Part shown: piece after piece, positions 1 to 10,541 of the stretch
Position numbering within the stretch: the first letter of the stretch is position 1
Layout of the letters: every line of letters begins with the position of its first letter
From: an uncultured Eubacteriales bacterium
GTDB lineage: Bacteria; Bacillota; Clostridia; Christensenellales; CAG-314
DNA: 64,000 nucleotides
Direction: 5' to 3'
Assembly: GCA_949289125.1 (NCBI GenBank)
Contig: CASEME010000020.1
Coordinates: forward strand, 24,552 to 88,551
Position numbers and translations under genes: made by a program
The notes under the pieces: generated by a model
Told to the model about the DNA's origin: nothing
Database searches by the model: none
Seen by the model: only the letters and a program-made list of their open reading frames with translations

Positions 1-1
1 T

Positions 2-1747
2 AGCTATGAAAAGCTAAAGGGTATGTTGTATGACAATAGCGGTGACAACATTTCCGACAAAAACAAAAGTTACTGCGAGTTGACAGCTCAATATTGGGCG
101 TGGAAAAATGACGATGCCGACTACTACGGCTTTTTCCACTATCGCAGATATTTTTCGTTCAACAAAACAAAATTTGAAACAAATCCGTTTGGCGAAGTAG
201 TAGAAACGTATAACGATGACGCCACAATGGAAAAATATAATATAGACGAAAAGACCATTGCCGAAGTTGTACCCAAGTACGACCTCATTATACCCACAAC
301 AGGCGGTTTTGAGGACGGCAGTTCTATATACCAACAATACAAACAAGCACCTCAGCACATCATATCCGACCTCGATTTTGTGCTCGACGTAATCAAGCGT
401 GATTATCCCCAAATGTACAAATATGCTGTAAGTTATCTCAAAAGCAAAAAGGGATATTTTTGCAACATGTTTATCATGAAAAAGGAGTTGTTCAATCAAT
501 ACAACGAGTGGCTGTTTGACATACTCAAAAAGCACGAAGAAAACGTGGATATATCACACTATGGCATACAGCAGTATCGCGTACACGGCTACCTTGCAGA
601 AAGATTGTGTGGCGTATACATCAGCTATTTGCTACACACACAAAAGTTGAAAGTTCTCAAACTTCAACGCGTATTTTTCCAAAAACCCGAAGGAATAGAC
701 AACATTTTGCCCGCGTTCAAGCAAAACAATGTTGCAGTAGTCTTTTCGGCAAACGACTTTTATGTGCCTTACTTGTCTGCACTACTGCAATCTGTCAAGC
801 AAAACTCCAACTTGCAACACAACTATGACATACTTGTGCTTACCAACGACATAAGCAAAGACAATCAGGCTTTGCTAAGCAAGCAACTTGCTGCCGACAA
901 CTTTTCGTTGAGGTTTGTAGACGTTGGTCGTCTGATGCGCAGTTATCGCAATTTGCCTTTGCGCGGACACTTCCGCATAGAGACATATTTTCGCATACTT
1001 TTGCCGGAGATGTTGCCGCAGTATGACAAAATATTGTATCTCGACAGCGATATGATTGTATGCGACGACGTTGCAAAATTGTACAACGAAGATGTAGAAG
1101 GCTACTTGCTTGCAGCTTGCCTCGACGCCGACAGCGCAGGTCTGTACAACGGTTACGAACCCAACAAAAAATACTATATCGACAATGTTTTGAAACTAAA
1201 AGAGCCTTACAAATATTTCCAAGCGGGAACAATACTGTTCAATCTCAAAGAGTTTCGCAAAACATACACTGTTGACCAGATGATGAAGTTTGCATCATCA
1301 TATCAGTGGGAATTGTTGGATCAGGACGTACTCAACTACCTCGCACAAGGCAAAGCAAAATTTGTTGATATGGCGTGGAACGTGATGATGGATTGGCGCG
1401 GAAAACGCATACGCGACATAATATCGTTAGCACCAAGAGACCTTGCCGCACAATATATGCAAGCGCGCAAAGCCCCCAAAGTAATACACTATGCAGGCCC
1501 CGACAAACCTTGGGACTTCCCAATAAGTGACTTTGCTTGGGAATTTTGGCAATATGCACGTCAAACGCCTTACTATGAATATATGGTATATCGCAACCGC
1601 GATCATGCCCTCCATCACTTGGTTGGCAAAAAAACAAGTTTTGCGCAAAAACTGTACAAAATACCTATGGTAAGATGGTTTGTCAACAAAATGTATCCCA
1701 AAAACTCGCAAAGACGAGAAAAACTTAAAGCACGACTCAAAATATAA
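2..1747 (+). CDS. DUF4422-GT8 two-domain glycosyltransferase, 5' end outside window
   Basis: The reading frame is open to the first bases of the window, so the gene starts upstream and the ATG at 23 is probably internal. The first ~200 visible residues match the DUF4422 domain: the block GDNISDKNKSYCELTAQYW followed by YYGFFHYRRYF. The second half, from about residue 228, is a family 8 glycosyltransferase (GT-A fold) with the metal-binding DxD in LDSDMIVCDD near residue 340 and a C-terminal HYAGPDKPW block. It probably transfers a sugar from a nucleotide-sugar donor onto a cell-surface glycan at the cytoplasmic face. The next gene starts 21 bp downstream, so the two are likely co-transcribed. 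Acceptor and donor sugars cannot be read from sequence. Confidence 0.88.
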   Translation, partial: SYEKLKGMLYDNSGDNISDKNKSYCELTAQYWAWKNDDADYYGFFHYRRYFSFNKTKFETNPFGEVVETYNDDATMEKYNIDEKTIAEVVPKYDLIIPTTGGFEDGSSIYQQYKQAPQHIISDLDFVLDVIKRDYPQMYKYAVSYLKSKKGYFCNMFIMKKELFNQYNEWLFDILKKHEENVDISHYGIQQYRVHGYLAERLCGVYISYLLHTQKLKVLKLQRVFFQKPEGIDNILPAFKQNNVAVVFSANDFYVPYLSALLQSVKQNSNLQHNYDILVLTNDISKDNQALLSKQLAADNFSLRFVDVGRLMRSYRNLPLRGHFRIETYFRILLPEMLPQYDKILYLDSDMIVCDDVAKLYNEDVEGYLLAACLDADSAGLYNGYEPNKKYYIDNVLKLKEPYKYFQAGTILFNLKEFRKTYTVDQMMKFASSYQWELLDQDVLNYLAQGKAKFVDMAWNVMMDWRGKRIRDIISLAPRDLAAQYMQARKAPKVIHYAGPDKPWDFPISDFAWEFWQYARQTPYYEYMVYRNRDHALHHLVGKKTSFAQKLYKIPMVRWFVNKMYPKNSQRREKLKARLKI

Positions 1748-1768
1748 TGCAAAATTTGAAGGAAATAT

Positions 1769-4057
1769 ATGAGCATCGACAAAAGCATAATTAAAGTAGA
1801 AAAAAATATTTGCACAGGCTGTTCGGCCTGTGCAAACGTCTGTCCGACACAAGCAATCTCAATGGTAGAAAACAGCGAAGGCTTTCTCTATCCTGCTGTA
1901 AATGCAGAAAAATGCGTCAACTGTGGCAAATGTTTCAATATCTGCCCTGCAAAACATTATGAATTTGGCAACACACAGCCCCTTAATTGTTTGGCAATAG
2001 CAGGCGATGACAAATTGAGAAAAATTAGCTCGTCTGGCGGTGTGTTTACTATGCTTGCCGAAAAAGTAATAGACGATGGCGGCGTTGTATGTGGCGTTGT
2101 ATTTACACAAGACTACAAAGAAGTATATCACACCATTGTTGACAACAAGCAGGACCTTTCAGCCATGAGAGGTGCAAAGTATATTGAAAGTCGCACAGGT
2201 GACGTTTATAGTAAGATAAAACAATATCTTACAAAAGGAACTAAAGTATTGTTTGTCGGTTGTCCTTGCCAAGTAGCAGGATTGTACAGCTATCTGGGCA
2301 AAGACTACGAGCAGTTGCTCACTTGTGACCTGCTGTGTCATGGCGTATCTTCGCACAAAGTGTACAATATTGTATTTGAAAAGCTGTTTGGTTGGCAAAA
2401 CATTGATTACGTCACTTTCCGTACAAAGGACAGAGGGCACGATTGTACCAACGGCTATGCAATTTTGAAAAACGGTCAAAAAGTGCCTTTTAATATTTCC
2501 AACAATATGTTTGAAGAGGCGTTTCATCGTTCCAAATCTTTGAGACTTTCCTGCTACAACTGCAAATATGCACAGCAACAGCGTACAGGAGACATAACTT
2601 TGGGCGATTGGTGGAACTTTTTCAAACACTATCCCGAAGTGGACAACGACCACTTGGGTATAAGCCTTGTGTTGTGCAACAATCAAAAAGGCGTCAAAGC
2701 AGTAAAAGCACTCAAAAAAGAATGTAAGTTGTATATGGACACCGATTTTGAGTTTGCTCGCCAATACAACAGTTTCAAAGGCAACCACTACAGTGTCGAC
2801 GCACGCAAAAGCTTTTTCAACAGTTTGCTCAACAACAACGGCAAGGACTCCACTCCTTATGACGTGGGTATTGTAGGTTTTTGGAACGGAGCCAACTATG
2901 GTAGCGTGTTGACCTACTTTGCACTCAACACCATTATCAACGAGATGGGCTTCCGCACAGTAATGCTCAATCAACCTGTGCTCAACAAAAGCAATGTTTA
3001 CCAAAACCCGCGAACATACAAATTTGTATCGCGCAAATTTAACATAAGCGACTACTATTATTACAGCGAACTTGACAAGCTCAACAGACTGTGTCACACC
3101 TTTGTACTTGGTGCCGATCAGGTGTTTGCAAGAGGTTGTATAATAGGTAAGGAACAATTTTATCTGTTGGACTTTGCCTACGATGACAAAAAGAAAATTG
3201 CTTATGCGTCCTCATTCGGGCACAAGAAGATTTTGTTTAAGCCCAACGAAAGAGAAATGCTGCGTTACAGATTGTCACGCTTTGACTATCTGTCCGTAAG
3301 AGAGTATGACGGCATAGAAAACTGCAAAACATTAGGCGCTACTGCGGTATTCAATCTTGATCCTGCATTTGTGTGCGACAAAAAGCACTATGATATGCTT
3401 GTACAAGATTCCAAACTCAGTCTGCCCGACAAATATATACTTGCATATATACTTGATCCCAACGAATCCATAAGACAAGCGCTGTTGTATGCAGAAGAAA
3501 AGTTGGGTTGCACTGTCAAAGTAATACTTGACGCACATGCAGACTTTGAGACCAACAAACATAAACTCAACCTTGACGATAGAGTGTTGGAGATAGAAGA
3601 AATAGAAGACTGGTTCAGCGCATTTGCGCACTCGTCTTTTGTCATTACCGACTCTTTCCACGGCACTTGCATGTCGATAATCAATCAAAAGAATTTTATA
3701 TCCATCGCCAACCCCGGACGTGGCACAAGCAGAACAGACACTCTCAAACAACTGCTGCACATTGACAGCAAGATAATTGACAACGCTGATGAAATACTGA
3801 GCAATCCTACACTGTTTGACGATGTGGACTACAATTCTATCAATGCTATTTTGGAAAAACAAAAAGCAATATCCAAAGACTGGTTGTACAATGCGTTGGT
3901 ATCTCCGCAAAATCACAAAGTACTCGGCACTACCGATGAGGAGCAAGTCAATTACAAAGAACACTACAACAATATTAAAAAATCAATGTCTTTCAGACTG
4001 GGCAGAGCAATAACACTGTTCCCACGCAAAGTGCGTGATGTATTTAAGAAAAAATAA
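1769..4057 (+). CDS. Ferredoxin/FrhB-type protein fused to polysaccharide pyruvyl transferase
   Basis: This 762-residue protein has three parts. Residues ~10-65 form a two-cluster 4Fe-4S ferredoxin (CTGCSACANVC and CVNCGKCFNIC). Residues ~70-350 match the coenzyme F420 hydrogenase/dehydrogenase beta-subunit (FrhB) family, with GCPCQVAG and a Cys-rich block near 265. Residues ~365-700 match polysaccharide pyruvyl transferase (CsaB-like), with GIVGFWNGANYGSVLTYF, LGADQVF and the late block ITDSFHGT. FrhB-like and pyruvyl-transferase proteins are usually separate neighbours in exopolysaccharide clusters; here they are one chain. The RBS AAGGAAA precedes the ATG. It follows a glycosyltransferase, so it probably decorates or reduces a sugar in surface polysaccharide synthesis. 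The redox partner is unknown. Confidence 0.9.
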   Translation: MSIDKSIIKVEKNICTGCSACANVCPTQAISMVENSEGFLYPAVNAEKCVNCGKCFNICPAKHYEFGNTQPLNCLAIAGDDKLRKISSSGGVFTMLAEKVIDDGGVVCGVVFTQDYKEVYHTIVDNKQDLSAMRGAKYIESRTGDVYSKIKQYLTKGTKVLFVGCPCQVAGLYSYLGKDYEQLLTCDLLCHGVSSHKVYNIVFEKLFGWQNIDYVTFRTKDRGHDCTNGYAILKNGQKVPFNISNNMFEEAFHRSKSLRLSCYNCKYAQQQRTGDITLGDWWNFFKHYPEVDNDHLGISLVLCNNQKGVKAVKALKKECKLYMDTDFEFARQYNSFKGNHYSVDARKSFFNSLLNNNGKDSTPYDVGIVGFWNGANYGSVLTYFALNTIINEMGFRTVMLNQPVLNKSNVYQNPRTYKFVSRKFNISDYYYYSELDKLNRLCHTFVLGADQVFARGCIIGKEQFYLLDFAYDDKKKIAYASSFGHKKILFKPNEREMLRYRLSRFDYLSVREYDGIENCKTLGATAVFNLDPAFVCDKKHYDMLVQDSKLSLPDKYILAYILDPNESIRQALLYAEEKLGCTVKVILDAHADFETNKHKLNLDDRVLEIEEIEDWFSAFAHSSFVITDSFHGTCMSIINQKNFISIANPGRGTSRTDTLKQLLHIDSKIIDNADEILSNPTLFDDVDYNSINAILEKQKAISKDWLYNALVSPQNHKVLGTTDEEQVNYKEHYNNIKKSMSFRLGRAITLFPRKVRDVFKKK

Positions 4058-4060
4058 AGA

Positions 4061-4097
4061 AACAGCGAATCTGTATATAGATTCGCTGTTATTTTTT
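4061..4097. terminator. Bidirectional rho-independent terminator
   Basis: A 12-bp perfect stem (AACAGCGAATCT / AGATTCGCTGTT) is followed by a T run on the plus strand and preceded by A bases that give a T run on the minus strand. It sits between two convergent genes and probably serves both. Confidence 0.9.
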
Positions 4098-4101
4098 GCA
4101 A

Positions 4102-5103
4102 CTACTTCTGCTCTTTGCGTTCTGCCATCAATTTATTCAATTTTCTTTTGGGTACTACTTTGACTATTATACTTTCCAACTCGTCAATCCTTGTTTGCAA
4201 CTGTTGAATTTGCTTAACATTATTGAGCGCATTTTTTATCATGACATTGGTATTATATAGTTGCGCGCACAAATTTTGCACACTGTTGGTAAATCTAAAA
4301 CCGCATATGTTGTCTATGCACTCCATAAGATACACATAATATTGCTCAACCATGTGCAACGGGTGCAACCCCCAAATATGATTGCAGTCTGCAAGCACGT
4401 TAGATGGCGTAGGGATATAAGATACAGCTCTACCTGACAGCGCTTCTTTCAAAGCCGCATTGACATGCGCAAGTCGCCTATTGGAACGCTCAACATTGCG
4501 AAACTTGGCAAAAGGTACAACTTTATGTTCCTTTACTATTGTTTCATTTGCAAGCTGTGCCTCAACTACTATTACTTTTATATTGGGATACTGAGCATAA
4601 ATTTGGTCAAACAAAGTTTTGTATCTATCTACAAGCTCTACCTTTGGTATGTCCAGCAAAGAGTAATTACCAACAATTTCTATTGGCTTTTGACGATAAA
4701 CTCCGTTTATTTGCGAAAACCACTGCATAAACCTCGATGTATTGAGTATGTCATATTGCACACCCTCATAGGATACAAGCATGTGGTCGTAGCGCTCAAT
4801 GGCAAGGTCGACAACAAGCAAATCAATGTCTTTGGCGGCAAAAAATTCCTGCTTAGTACGCTTAGTCAACTCAAAGAAAAACATCTTTTTGTCATACGCA
4901 GGTACTTTGACATTGTCGGGAAACTGCAATTCTTCAAACTCTATCGGAAAACTTTGGTAGTCCAAAGTAAACAACGATGAGTGTTCGAGATTTGATACAA
5001 TCTCATAATTGTTCACTTGTGATTGAAACCGAAAAGCATCTCGTGAAATACACGAGCCTAATATAGCTACTTTCAATGACACTCTGATATCCTCCGTGTT
5101 CAT
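4102..5103 (-). CDS. DUF6270 domain-containing protein
   Basis: 333 residues. The N-terminal block VAILGSCISRDAFRF (residues ~11-25) is characteristic of DUF6270, a family often found beside polysaccharide or glycosyltransferase genes. The GSC-S-RD arrangement and a later D/H-containing segment resemble SGNH-like hydrolase folds, but no activity is established that I know of. The last ~50 residues are predicted coiled coil (VKQIQQLQTRIDELESI). The gene converges on the upstream polysaccharide genes and shares their terminator. A role in surface glycan modification is inferred from context only. Confidence 0.72.
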   Translation of the reverse strand: MNTEDIRVSLKVAILGSCISRDAFRFQSQVNNYEIVSNLEHSSLFTLDYQSFPIEFEELQFPDNVKVPAYDKKMFFFELTKRTKQEFFAAKDIDLLVVDLAIERYDHMLVSYEGVQYDILNTSRFMQWFSQINGVYRQKPIEIVGNYSLLDIPKVELVDRYKTLFDQIYAQYPNIKVIVVEAQLANETIVKEHKVVPFAKFRNVERSNRRLAHVNAALKEALSGRAVSYIPTPSNVLADCNHIWGLHPLHMVEQYYVYLMECIDNICGFRFTNSVQNLCAQLYNTNVMIKNALNNVKQIQQLQTRIDELESIIVKVVPKRKLNKLMAERKEQK

Positions 5104-5158
5104 TGTAAAGCTTCAAACAGCAACTTGTCAAGCAGAGCTATATTGTAAACTCCAATTA

Positions 5159-5575
5159 TTACAAAATCCAACTCGGACGAGTAGGCACAACAGCTGTTGC
5201 TGTCACGTCAAGCCACGCCTTGTACCAGCTGTTAAGTTCTGACTTTTGCTCAGCAGTCAGCGTATCATACCAAAGTTGCCCTCTGTTGATAACTACAAAG
5301 CACTCACTTTGTCGTCTGTTGCGCAGTTGTTGTAATTGCAGTTGTTTTGTATCGTTGGTCTTGTCACGTGCGACTAACACACCATTGACGATGCAATAGT
5401 TATATATGCCGTTGTCATCTTTGACCGAATGTCTTTGCGCACCGTGTCTGTCGGTGTTGTTGGCATCTATCACAATGTCGCTTGCAAGCGGCTGCTCAAA
5501 CGCTTCACTAAATATCTTCGTTACCACGCCTACATTGTCTGTACGTGCGTAAATTTTGTTGATATAGTTTTCCAT
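5159..5575 (-). CDS. Phage tail-fibre assembly/chaperone-like protein
   Basis: 138 residues. The C-terminal segment LTAEQKSELNSWYKAWLDVT followed by PTRPSWIL is typical of small proteins encoded just after phage tail-fibre genes (DUF4376/tail assembly chaperone-like C-termini). A GGGGAG-like RBS precedes the ATG. It lies 18 bp downstream of a tail-fibre gene in the same direction. No other phage genes are nearby, so this is either a prophage remnant or a domesticated pair. Confidence 0.65.
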   Translation of the reverse strand: MENYINKIYARTDNVGVVTKIFSEAFEQPLASDIVIDANNTDRHGAQRHSVKDDNGIYNYCIVNGVLVARDKTNDTKQLQLQQLRNRRQSECFVVINRGQLWYDTLTAEQKSELNSWYKAWLDVTATAVVPTRPSWIL

Positions 5576-5593
5576 ATTTTTGCACTCCCCTTT

Positions 5594-7387
5594 TTACAAT
5601 TCGGCATCAGCTTCGTATTCTCTCAAAGTACAAGTCGTAGTGTTGCTGTTGACGCCAAACATAAAGCCGCTATCGGTGTAGTATTCTGTAACTTCCACAC
5701 TCGTACCCTCTACAATATTGAGTGTGGGTATCTTGTTCATCCTGACAGGAAATATTACCTGTCCTCTTTGATACCCTCCGCCATAGTTGCATGCACGCCA
5801 AGCCGCTCTTTGACGCACAAAGTAACGCTGACATCTCAATGTCTCGGTAGATACATTGGGTGCAAAATACAGTGTACAATAAGCGCCTTCTTCCAACTTA
5901 ATCCAGTTGATTGTTACATCAACCGCAGCAGCAACCGTTGCCACAACAGCCACTGTGTAATAGGTAGTGCCTTTGTAAAGCCTTATCTTGATATTTTTAC
6001 CTTCTATGTTCAAGGCACTGTTTTCCGCGCTGATATTTTCACTCTTGTATGTTGTATCGTCAACAGATACAGACAAGGACAAGTTTTTGCCACTGAGATT
6101 GTCGGGTATTCGCTGTACCAATATATAGTCGTCTGCATTGGCTGTTGCATTGTGTATGCGTACACCATTTTCCACAACAGACACCGTTGTGTTGTTGGCA
6201 TTGATAAACCATCTGTCCACCGTGTACTTTGCATACCCTGTGTAAGAGGTCAACTCACGCTGATTTATTTTGAAATTGCCGTTGAGTAGCATGTTGGGAC
6301 GATAGATTGTGCCTTTTGGGGCATAGGTGTTGACAATATTGTTGCCATCACCGTCTGCCAACGCTTTGCCTGCCGTCAAACTTTGGTATGTGCCTTCCAT
6401 TGAAGGCATATCTCCCTTGTCGCCTTTGTCTCCCTTATCGCCCTTAGGTACTACAAAGTTGAAATTGTTGCCCGCACTTGTGACAAAGGTATAAGTATGA
6501 TTGCCTTGCTCGTCTGTAGAAGTAAGATTGAGCGCGAAAAGCGTTTCGCCCGTTGCGCCTTTGGGTGCTACAAAGTAGAAATAGTTGCCAAGGTTGGTAG
6601 TTATTTTGTACTTATTGTCACCGTTGGTCAACGTCTCTTGCAAAGTGACGTCCGTTATGTATTCACCTGTAAGACCGATATCACCCTTGTCGCCTTTGTC
6701 TCCCTTTTCGCCTTGTTTGCCTGCTTTGACAACAAACTGAAACTGTTGTCCGTCCGACATAGACACTGTGTAGATACTGTTGCCATCGCTGTCTTTGCCT
6801 GTCTCCACCATTGATGTGATAGTTGCGCCTTGCGGACCTGTAAGTTGACCGCTGTCAAGCTTTTGCTGATAATCTTCCACAAATTGGTCGCACTTCATAG
6901 ACACTTCTTGCGCGTATTGGCGGGTGTCCTCGTTGTACTGTTTGTCTGCGCGCATAACTTCCATTGTTGCCAAAGCATTGGCAAAAAAATCCCTACGTGC
7001 ATTGTTTTGCAAACGAGCGTCTGCACATGGCGCAACAGTGATTGTGCTATTGGCGTCTATTGTGCTTTTCCACAAGGTCAGCTCGCTGTCCATTGCACGC
7101 ACTTCTACCTGCACTTTTATAACGCCACTGTATCGCAAAATGTAGCTTTCCAACGGGTATACCACGTAAGTGCTATCCTCTTGAGTAACAGGCGCAAGCA
7201 AAGGTGTGCTGTAGCAAAAGCCGTTGGGACAGGCAAACTGCAGCATAAACTTGTGCCCCGAATACTCAGTGGGTATGGCAATCTGCAATGTGGTAGTAAG
7301 ATGCTCGCCCTGCGACACTGCTGTATCTTGCGACAAAACAAGCGTTTTGTCTTGCCTCAGTTCGCCCGTTATTATAAAGTTTTGCAT
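5594..7387 (-). CDS. Phage tail-fibre/baseplate-type protein with collagen-like repeats
   Basis: 597 residues. The N-terminal ~130 residues resemble baseplate upper proteins (BppU-like beta-rich domain). Residues ~180-330 contain three ~45-residue beta-rich repeats (a pattern like G-Y-V-x-S-D-G-x-x-F-x-V-x-KG) joined by collagen-like Gly-X-Y runs (GEKGDKGDKGD, PKGDKGDKGDKGD). The C-terminal part begins YRPNMLLNGNFKINQRE, a block common in phage tail and neck appendage proteins. The RBS AAGGAGG precedes the ATG by 6 bp. This is probably a receptor-binding fibre. It stands with one small partner and no head, lysis or integrase genes. Confidence 0.8.
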   Translation of the reverse strand: MQNFIITGELRQDKTLVLSQDTAVSQGEHLTTTLQIAIPTEYSGHKFMLQFACPNGFCYSTPLLAPVTQEDSTYVVYPLESYILRYSGVIKVQVEVRAMDSELTLWKSTIDANSTITVAPCADARLQNNARRDFFANALATMEVMRADKQYNEDTRQYAQEVSMKCDQFVEDYQQKLDSGQLTGPQGATITSMVETGKDSDGNSIYTVSMSDGQQFQFVVKAGKQGEKGDKGDKGDIGLTGEYITDVTLQETLTNGDNKYKITTNLGNYFYFVAPKGATGETLFALNLTSTDEQGNHTYTFVTSAGNNFNFVVPKGDKGDKGDKGDMPSMEGTYQSLTAGKALADGDGNNIVNTYAPKGTIYRPNMLLNGNFKINQRELTSYTGYAKYTVDRWFINANNTTVSVVENGVRIHNATANADDYILVQRIPDNLSGKNLSLSVSVDDTTYKSENISAENSALNIEGKNIKIRLYKGTTYYTVAVVATVAAAVDVTINWIKLEEGAYCTLYFAPNVSTETLRCQRYFVRQRAAWRACNYGGGYQRGQVIFPVRMNKIPTLNIVEGTSVEVTEYYTDSGFMFGVNSNTTTCTLREYEADAEL

Positions 7388-7541
7388 ATACCTCCTTATT
7401 TTGTTTTAGTCAAACATTATCTGCAATATCACTCTAACACACATTGAAATACATTTGCAGGTACTGTGCCAAATTAGATAACTTAGCTTGCGCCACACTG
7501 TGCACCAAGTCACAAAAAGAAACACATTTTGCAAAATAGTA

Positions 7542-7570
7542 TAGACAAGCGACAGTACTTTGTGTATAAT
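7542..7570 (+). promoter_or_regulatory. Sigma-A type promoter of ABC exporter
   Basis: TAGACA, a 17-bp spacer, then TATAAT. It lies 24 bp before the start codon of the decayed ABC gene, which has the RBS TAGGAG at 7582. Confidence 0.7.
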
Positions 7571-7594
7571 GTACAAAACTTTAGGAGAACAACT

Positions 7595-10445
7595 ATGCTC
7601 GAAGTAAAAAACTTAACCAAAATATACAATATGCGCTCGGGCGTGCAGGTACGTGCGCTTGACAACGTTTCTCTTGCCTTTCTCGAAAAAGGTATGGTAT
7701 TTTGTTGGGCAAGTCGGGCAGTGGCAAATCCACCTTGCTCTACGTGTGCGGCGGATTGGACGCACCAACACAAGGCGAAATAATAATAAAGGACGCTCGA
7801 GCAAAGATTTTTCTGCAGAAGACTTTGACAGCTATCGCAACACTTTTGTGGGCTTTATCTTTCAGGAATACAATATTCTCAACGAATTTTCTGTAGAAGA
7901 CAACATTGCTCTTGCGTTGGAACTGCAAGGCAAGCCCAAAGACAAAGCGCTTATAGACAGTTTGCTCAGCCAAGTACAGTTGCAAAACTTTGCCAAACGC
8001 AAGCCCAATACACTTTCGGGCGGACAAAAGCAAAGAGTGGCTATTGCACGTGCCTTGGTCAAAAGCCCCGACGTAATAATGGCGGACGAACCGACAGGCG
8101 CATTGGACAGCAACACGGGTAAGCAAGTGTTTGACACTCTCAAGGAGCTTTCCAAAGACAAACTGATAATTGTGGTATCGCACGACAGAGAATTTGCCGA
8201 GATGTACGCCGACCGCATAATAGAACTGCAAGACGGCAAAGTAATTAGCGACGTCACCAAAAACAGCACTCCTGCTACCAAAGCAAGTGCCAACTATAAC
8301 ATAGTAGGCGACGATACACTGCTTATACCAAGCGGCAAATCGCTGACAACGGCAGACCTCAAGGCAATCAACGGCTTTTTGTCGCAGTCACAGCAAGATA
8401 TACTTATTTGTCGCAACAGCAAGGACAATACCAACATCAAAAAACTTATCAAAATAAATGACGACAACTCGCAAGACAACTTCGTGCCCATTGCTAACCA
8501 GCCTCAACAGCGGCAATACACATCGGAAGAAAGCAAGTTTGTGCGTTCCAAGCTACCGCTGAGGCACGCACTGTGAATAGGCGCAAGCAACATCAAAGCA
8601 AAGCCTGTGCGCTTTACCTTTACCGTGCTACTGTCCATACTGTCCTTTGTAATGTTTGGTCTGTTTTCCTGCGTGATGTTTTTTGACGCTGTCAAAGTCA
8701 ACGCATACAGTTTGGCACAGTCCAACGCACAGTATCTTGCTGTTGCCAAGACATACGAGCAGACGGTTACTAACTATTACCCAGACGAAACATATAGCTC
8801 GATATCCAACAAAGCCACCAATCTTACAACTGCGGACATTGACGCACTTAAGGCAAAGTACAATGTTATTCCTGTATATATGTCCGCCAAACGCAGTTCG
8901 TCCATACAGATAAGCAACCTCACGGTAAAAAGCAATCAGACATTTTATACAAATTCTGTTTATGGCATAATAGACGGTGACAGTATTCAATATACTATAG
9001 ACACTGCACCACAGGACAACGAGATAGCCATATCACGCTATCTGTACGACTGTATAAAGACAGGTACTTTGTACGATAGCGACAACAGAGTAATAGTTGT
9101 TGCAAACAACAGCGTAGATAACATTGTACTTAGCATATTTGGCACCTATTACAAAGTAAGCGGAGTGTACGAGCAACAGACCATTGACAGCAAGTACAAT
9201 GTGGATATGAACACGCAACTTGCATACGAGTGGAACACTGCTCTATCCAACGATTTTTACGCATACATAGCAATCAACAGCAATACTTATCAACAGCTAA
9301 GCCAACATATAGACGGGCTCAATAAGGACGACGTACAACACACACAACAGATGGACATATATTTTTCCGACAATATGCCCACCATACAATACAACGGCAA
9401 TAGCTACGACTTTACGTCCAACCAATTTGTCGTAGCACAAAGTGCTACATATTACAACAATGGTCAGAAGGTAAAGGGCGAGATACCGCTCAACAACATC
9501 ACGTTGCATTACAACACATATATGAACATTGTTTCTGACAAGTTGAACGCAATTACTGTAAGCCCAGACGACCAAGAGGCAACTAAGCAAAAAGGTGCCG
9601 CAACTGATGCACTCAACAGATTTTATCAGCACTATAACATAGACTACGCTGAGTTTGACAGTGATATCAGTACAATAATGCAGTTTATCAACACTTACGG
9701 CAACGGCTTTGCACCCAATGTCACTATCAACAATATCACTTTCAATGTTGGAGGCTTTACAAACAGTTATGTATCATTGCTCAACAAAAACGACTATGAC
9801 TCACTAAAAACAAATTCGGTCAATTTGGGTTGCAGCGTTACCGAATACAGCACAGACTACAACCCGTCCGAAATGTCTTCCACTATTTATCAGGGGGCGT
9901 TTATAAACATTGACGGCAAGAGCGGAGAACAGTTGCAAGCATTGCTCAAAGATACAACAACGCCACACGACCACTCGACATATCAATATTCCAACAGTCT
10001 GATTGACCAAATAAGTTTGATAACATACGCTATGGAATTGTTTTCCGGTGTATTCTTGTACTTGGGCATAGGACTTGCCATACTTGCAATGCTACTGCTA
10101 TTCAACTTTATATCGTTATCAGTTGCCAACAAAAAGCGTGAAATAGGTATACTAAGAGCAGTAGGCGCACGAGGCACAGACGTATTCAGAATATTCTTCT
10201 CCGAATCGGCAATTCTTGTTGCCATATGCACAGTCGCATCACTTATTGCAACTGCGGTACTGTCTGCAACAATCAACGGTACACTTTCGGGCAGAGTAGG
10301 TACCAGCCTGTCGCTGTTTGTGTTTAATTGGGTGACAATAGCAATGGTAGTAGGTATTGCAATACTGACTGCCTTTGTCGCAACATTTTTACCCGTCTAC
10401 AATGCTTCGCGCAAAAAGCCTGTAGAAACAATACGTTCCAACTGA
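7595..10445 (+). pseudogene. ABC transporter ATPase-FtsX-type permease fusion, broken by two frameshifts and a stop
   Basis: Read across lesions this is one ~950-residue ATPase/permease of the macrolide/peptide-exporter type. The ATPase starts MLEVKNLTKIYNMRSG; Walker [10 protein letters not shown], signature LSGGQKQRVAIARAL and Walker B VIMADEPTGALD are present, but in three frames. Lesion 1 is a one-base loss in the T run at 7700-7703. Lesion 2 is a second shift between about 7780 and 7800. Lesion 3 is an in-frame TGA at 8574-8576, after which the same frame continues IGASNIKAKPVRF into the permease (TM near the start, ~400-residue outside domain, then three C-terminal TM segments with the FtsX-like block KKREIGILRAVGARG). 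The permease half could start alone at GTG 8607. Assembly error is possible, but three lesions favour a pseudogene. Confidence 0.85.
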
Positions 10446-10506
10446 TTACAAAACGTATTGTTACAAACTTGTCACGCCAATATAAATCAGATTAAAAGCA
10501 AATATA

Positions 10507-10541
10507 AACAGACTGAATAAAATTGTTCAGTCTGTTTTTTC
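10507..10541 (+). terminator. Rho-independent terminator after ABC exporter
   Basis: The 11-bp stem AACAGACTGAA / TTCAGTCTGTT is followed by a T-rich tail. Confidence 0.88.

Noticed and set aside
2159..3157. 332-codon minus-strand open frame
   Set aside because: Antisense shadow of the FrhB/pyruvyl transferase gene.
5429..6289. 286-codon plus-strand open frame
   Set aside because: Antisense to the tail-fibre pair, Cys/Val-rich product without family resemblance.
8574..8576. TGA recoded as an amino acid
   Set aside because: TGA ends several intact genes in the window, no SECIS-like or selenoprotein context, and this gene also has two frameshifts.
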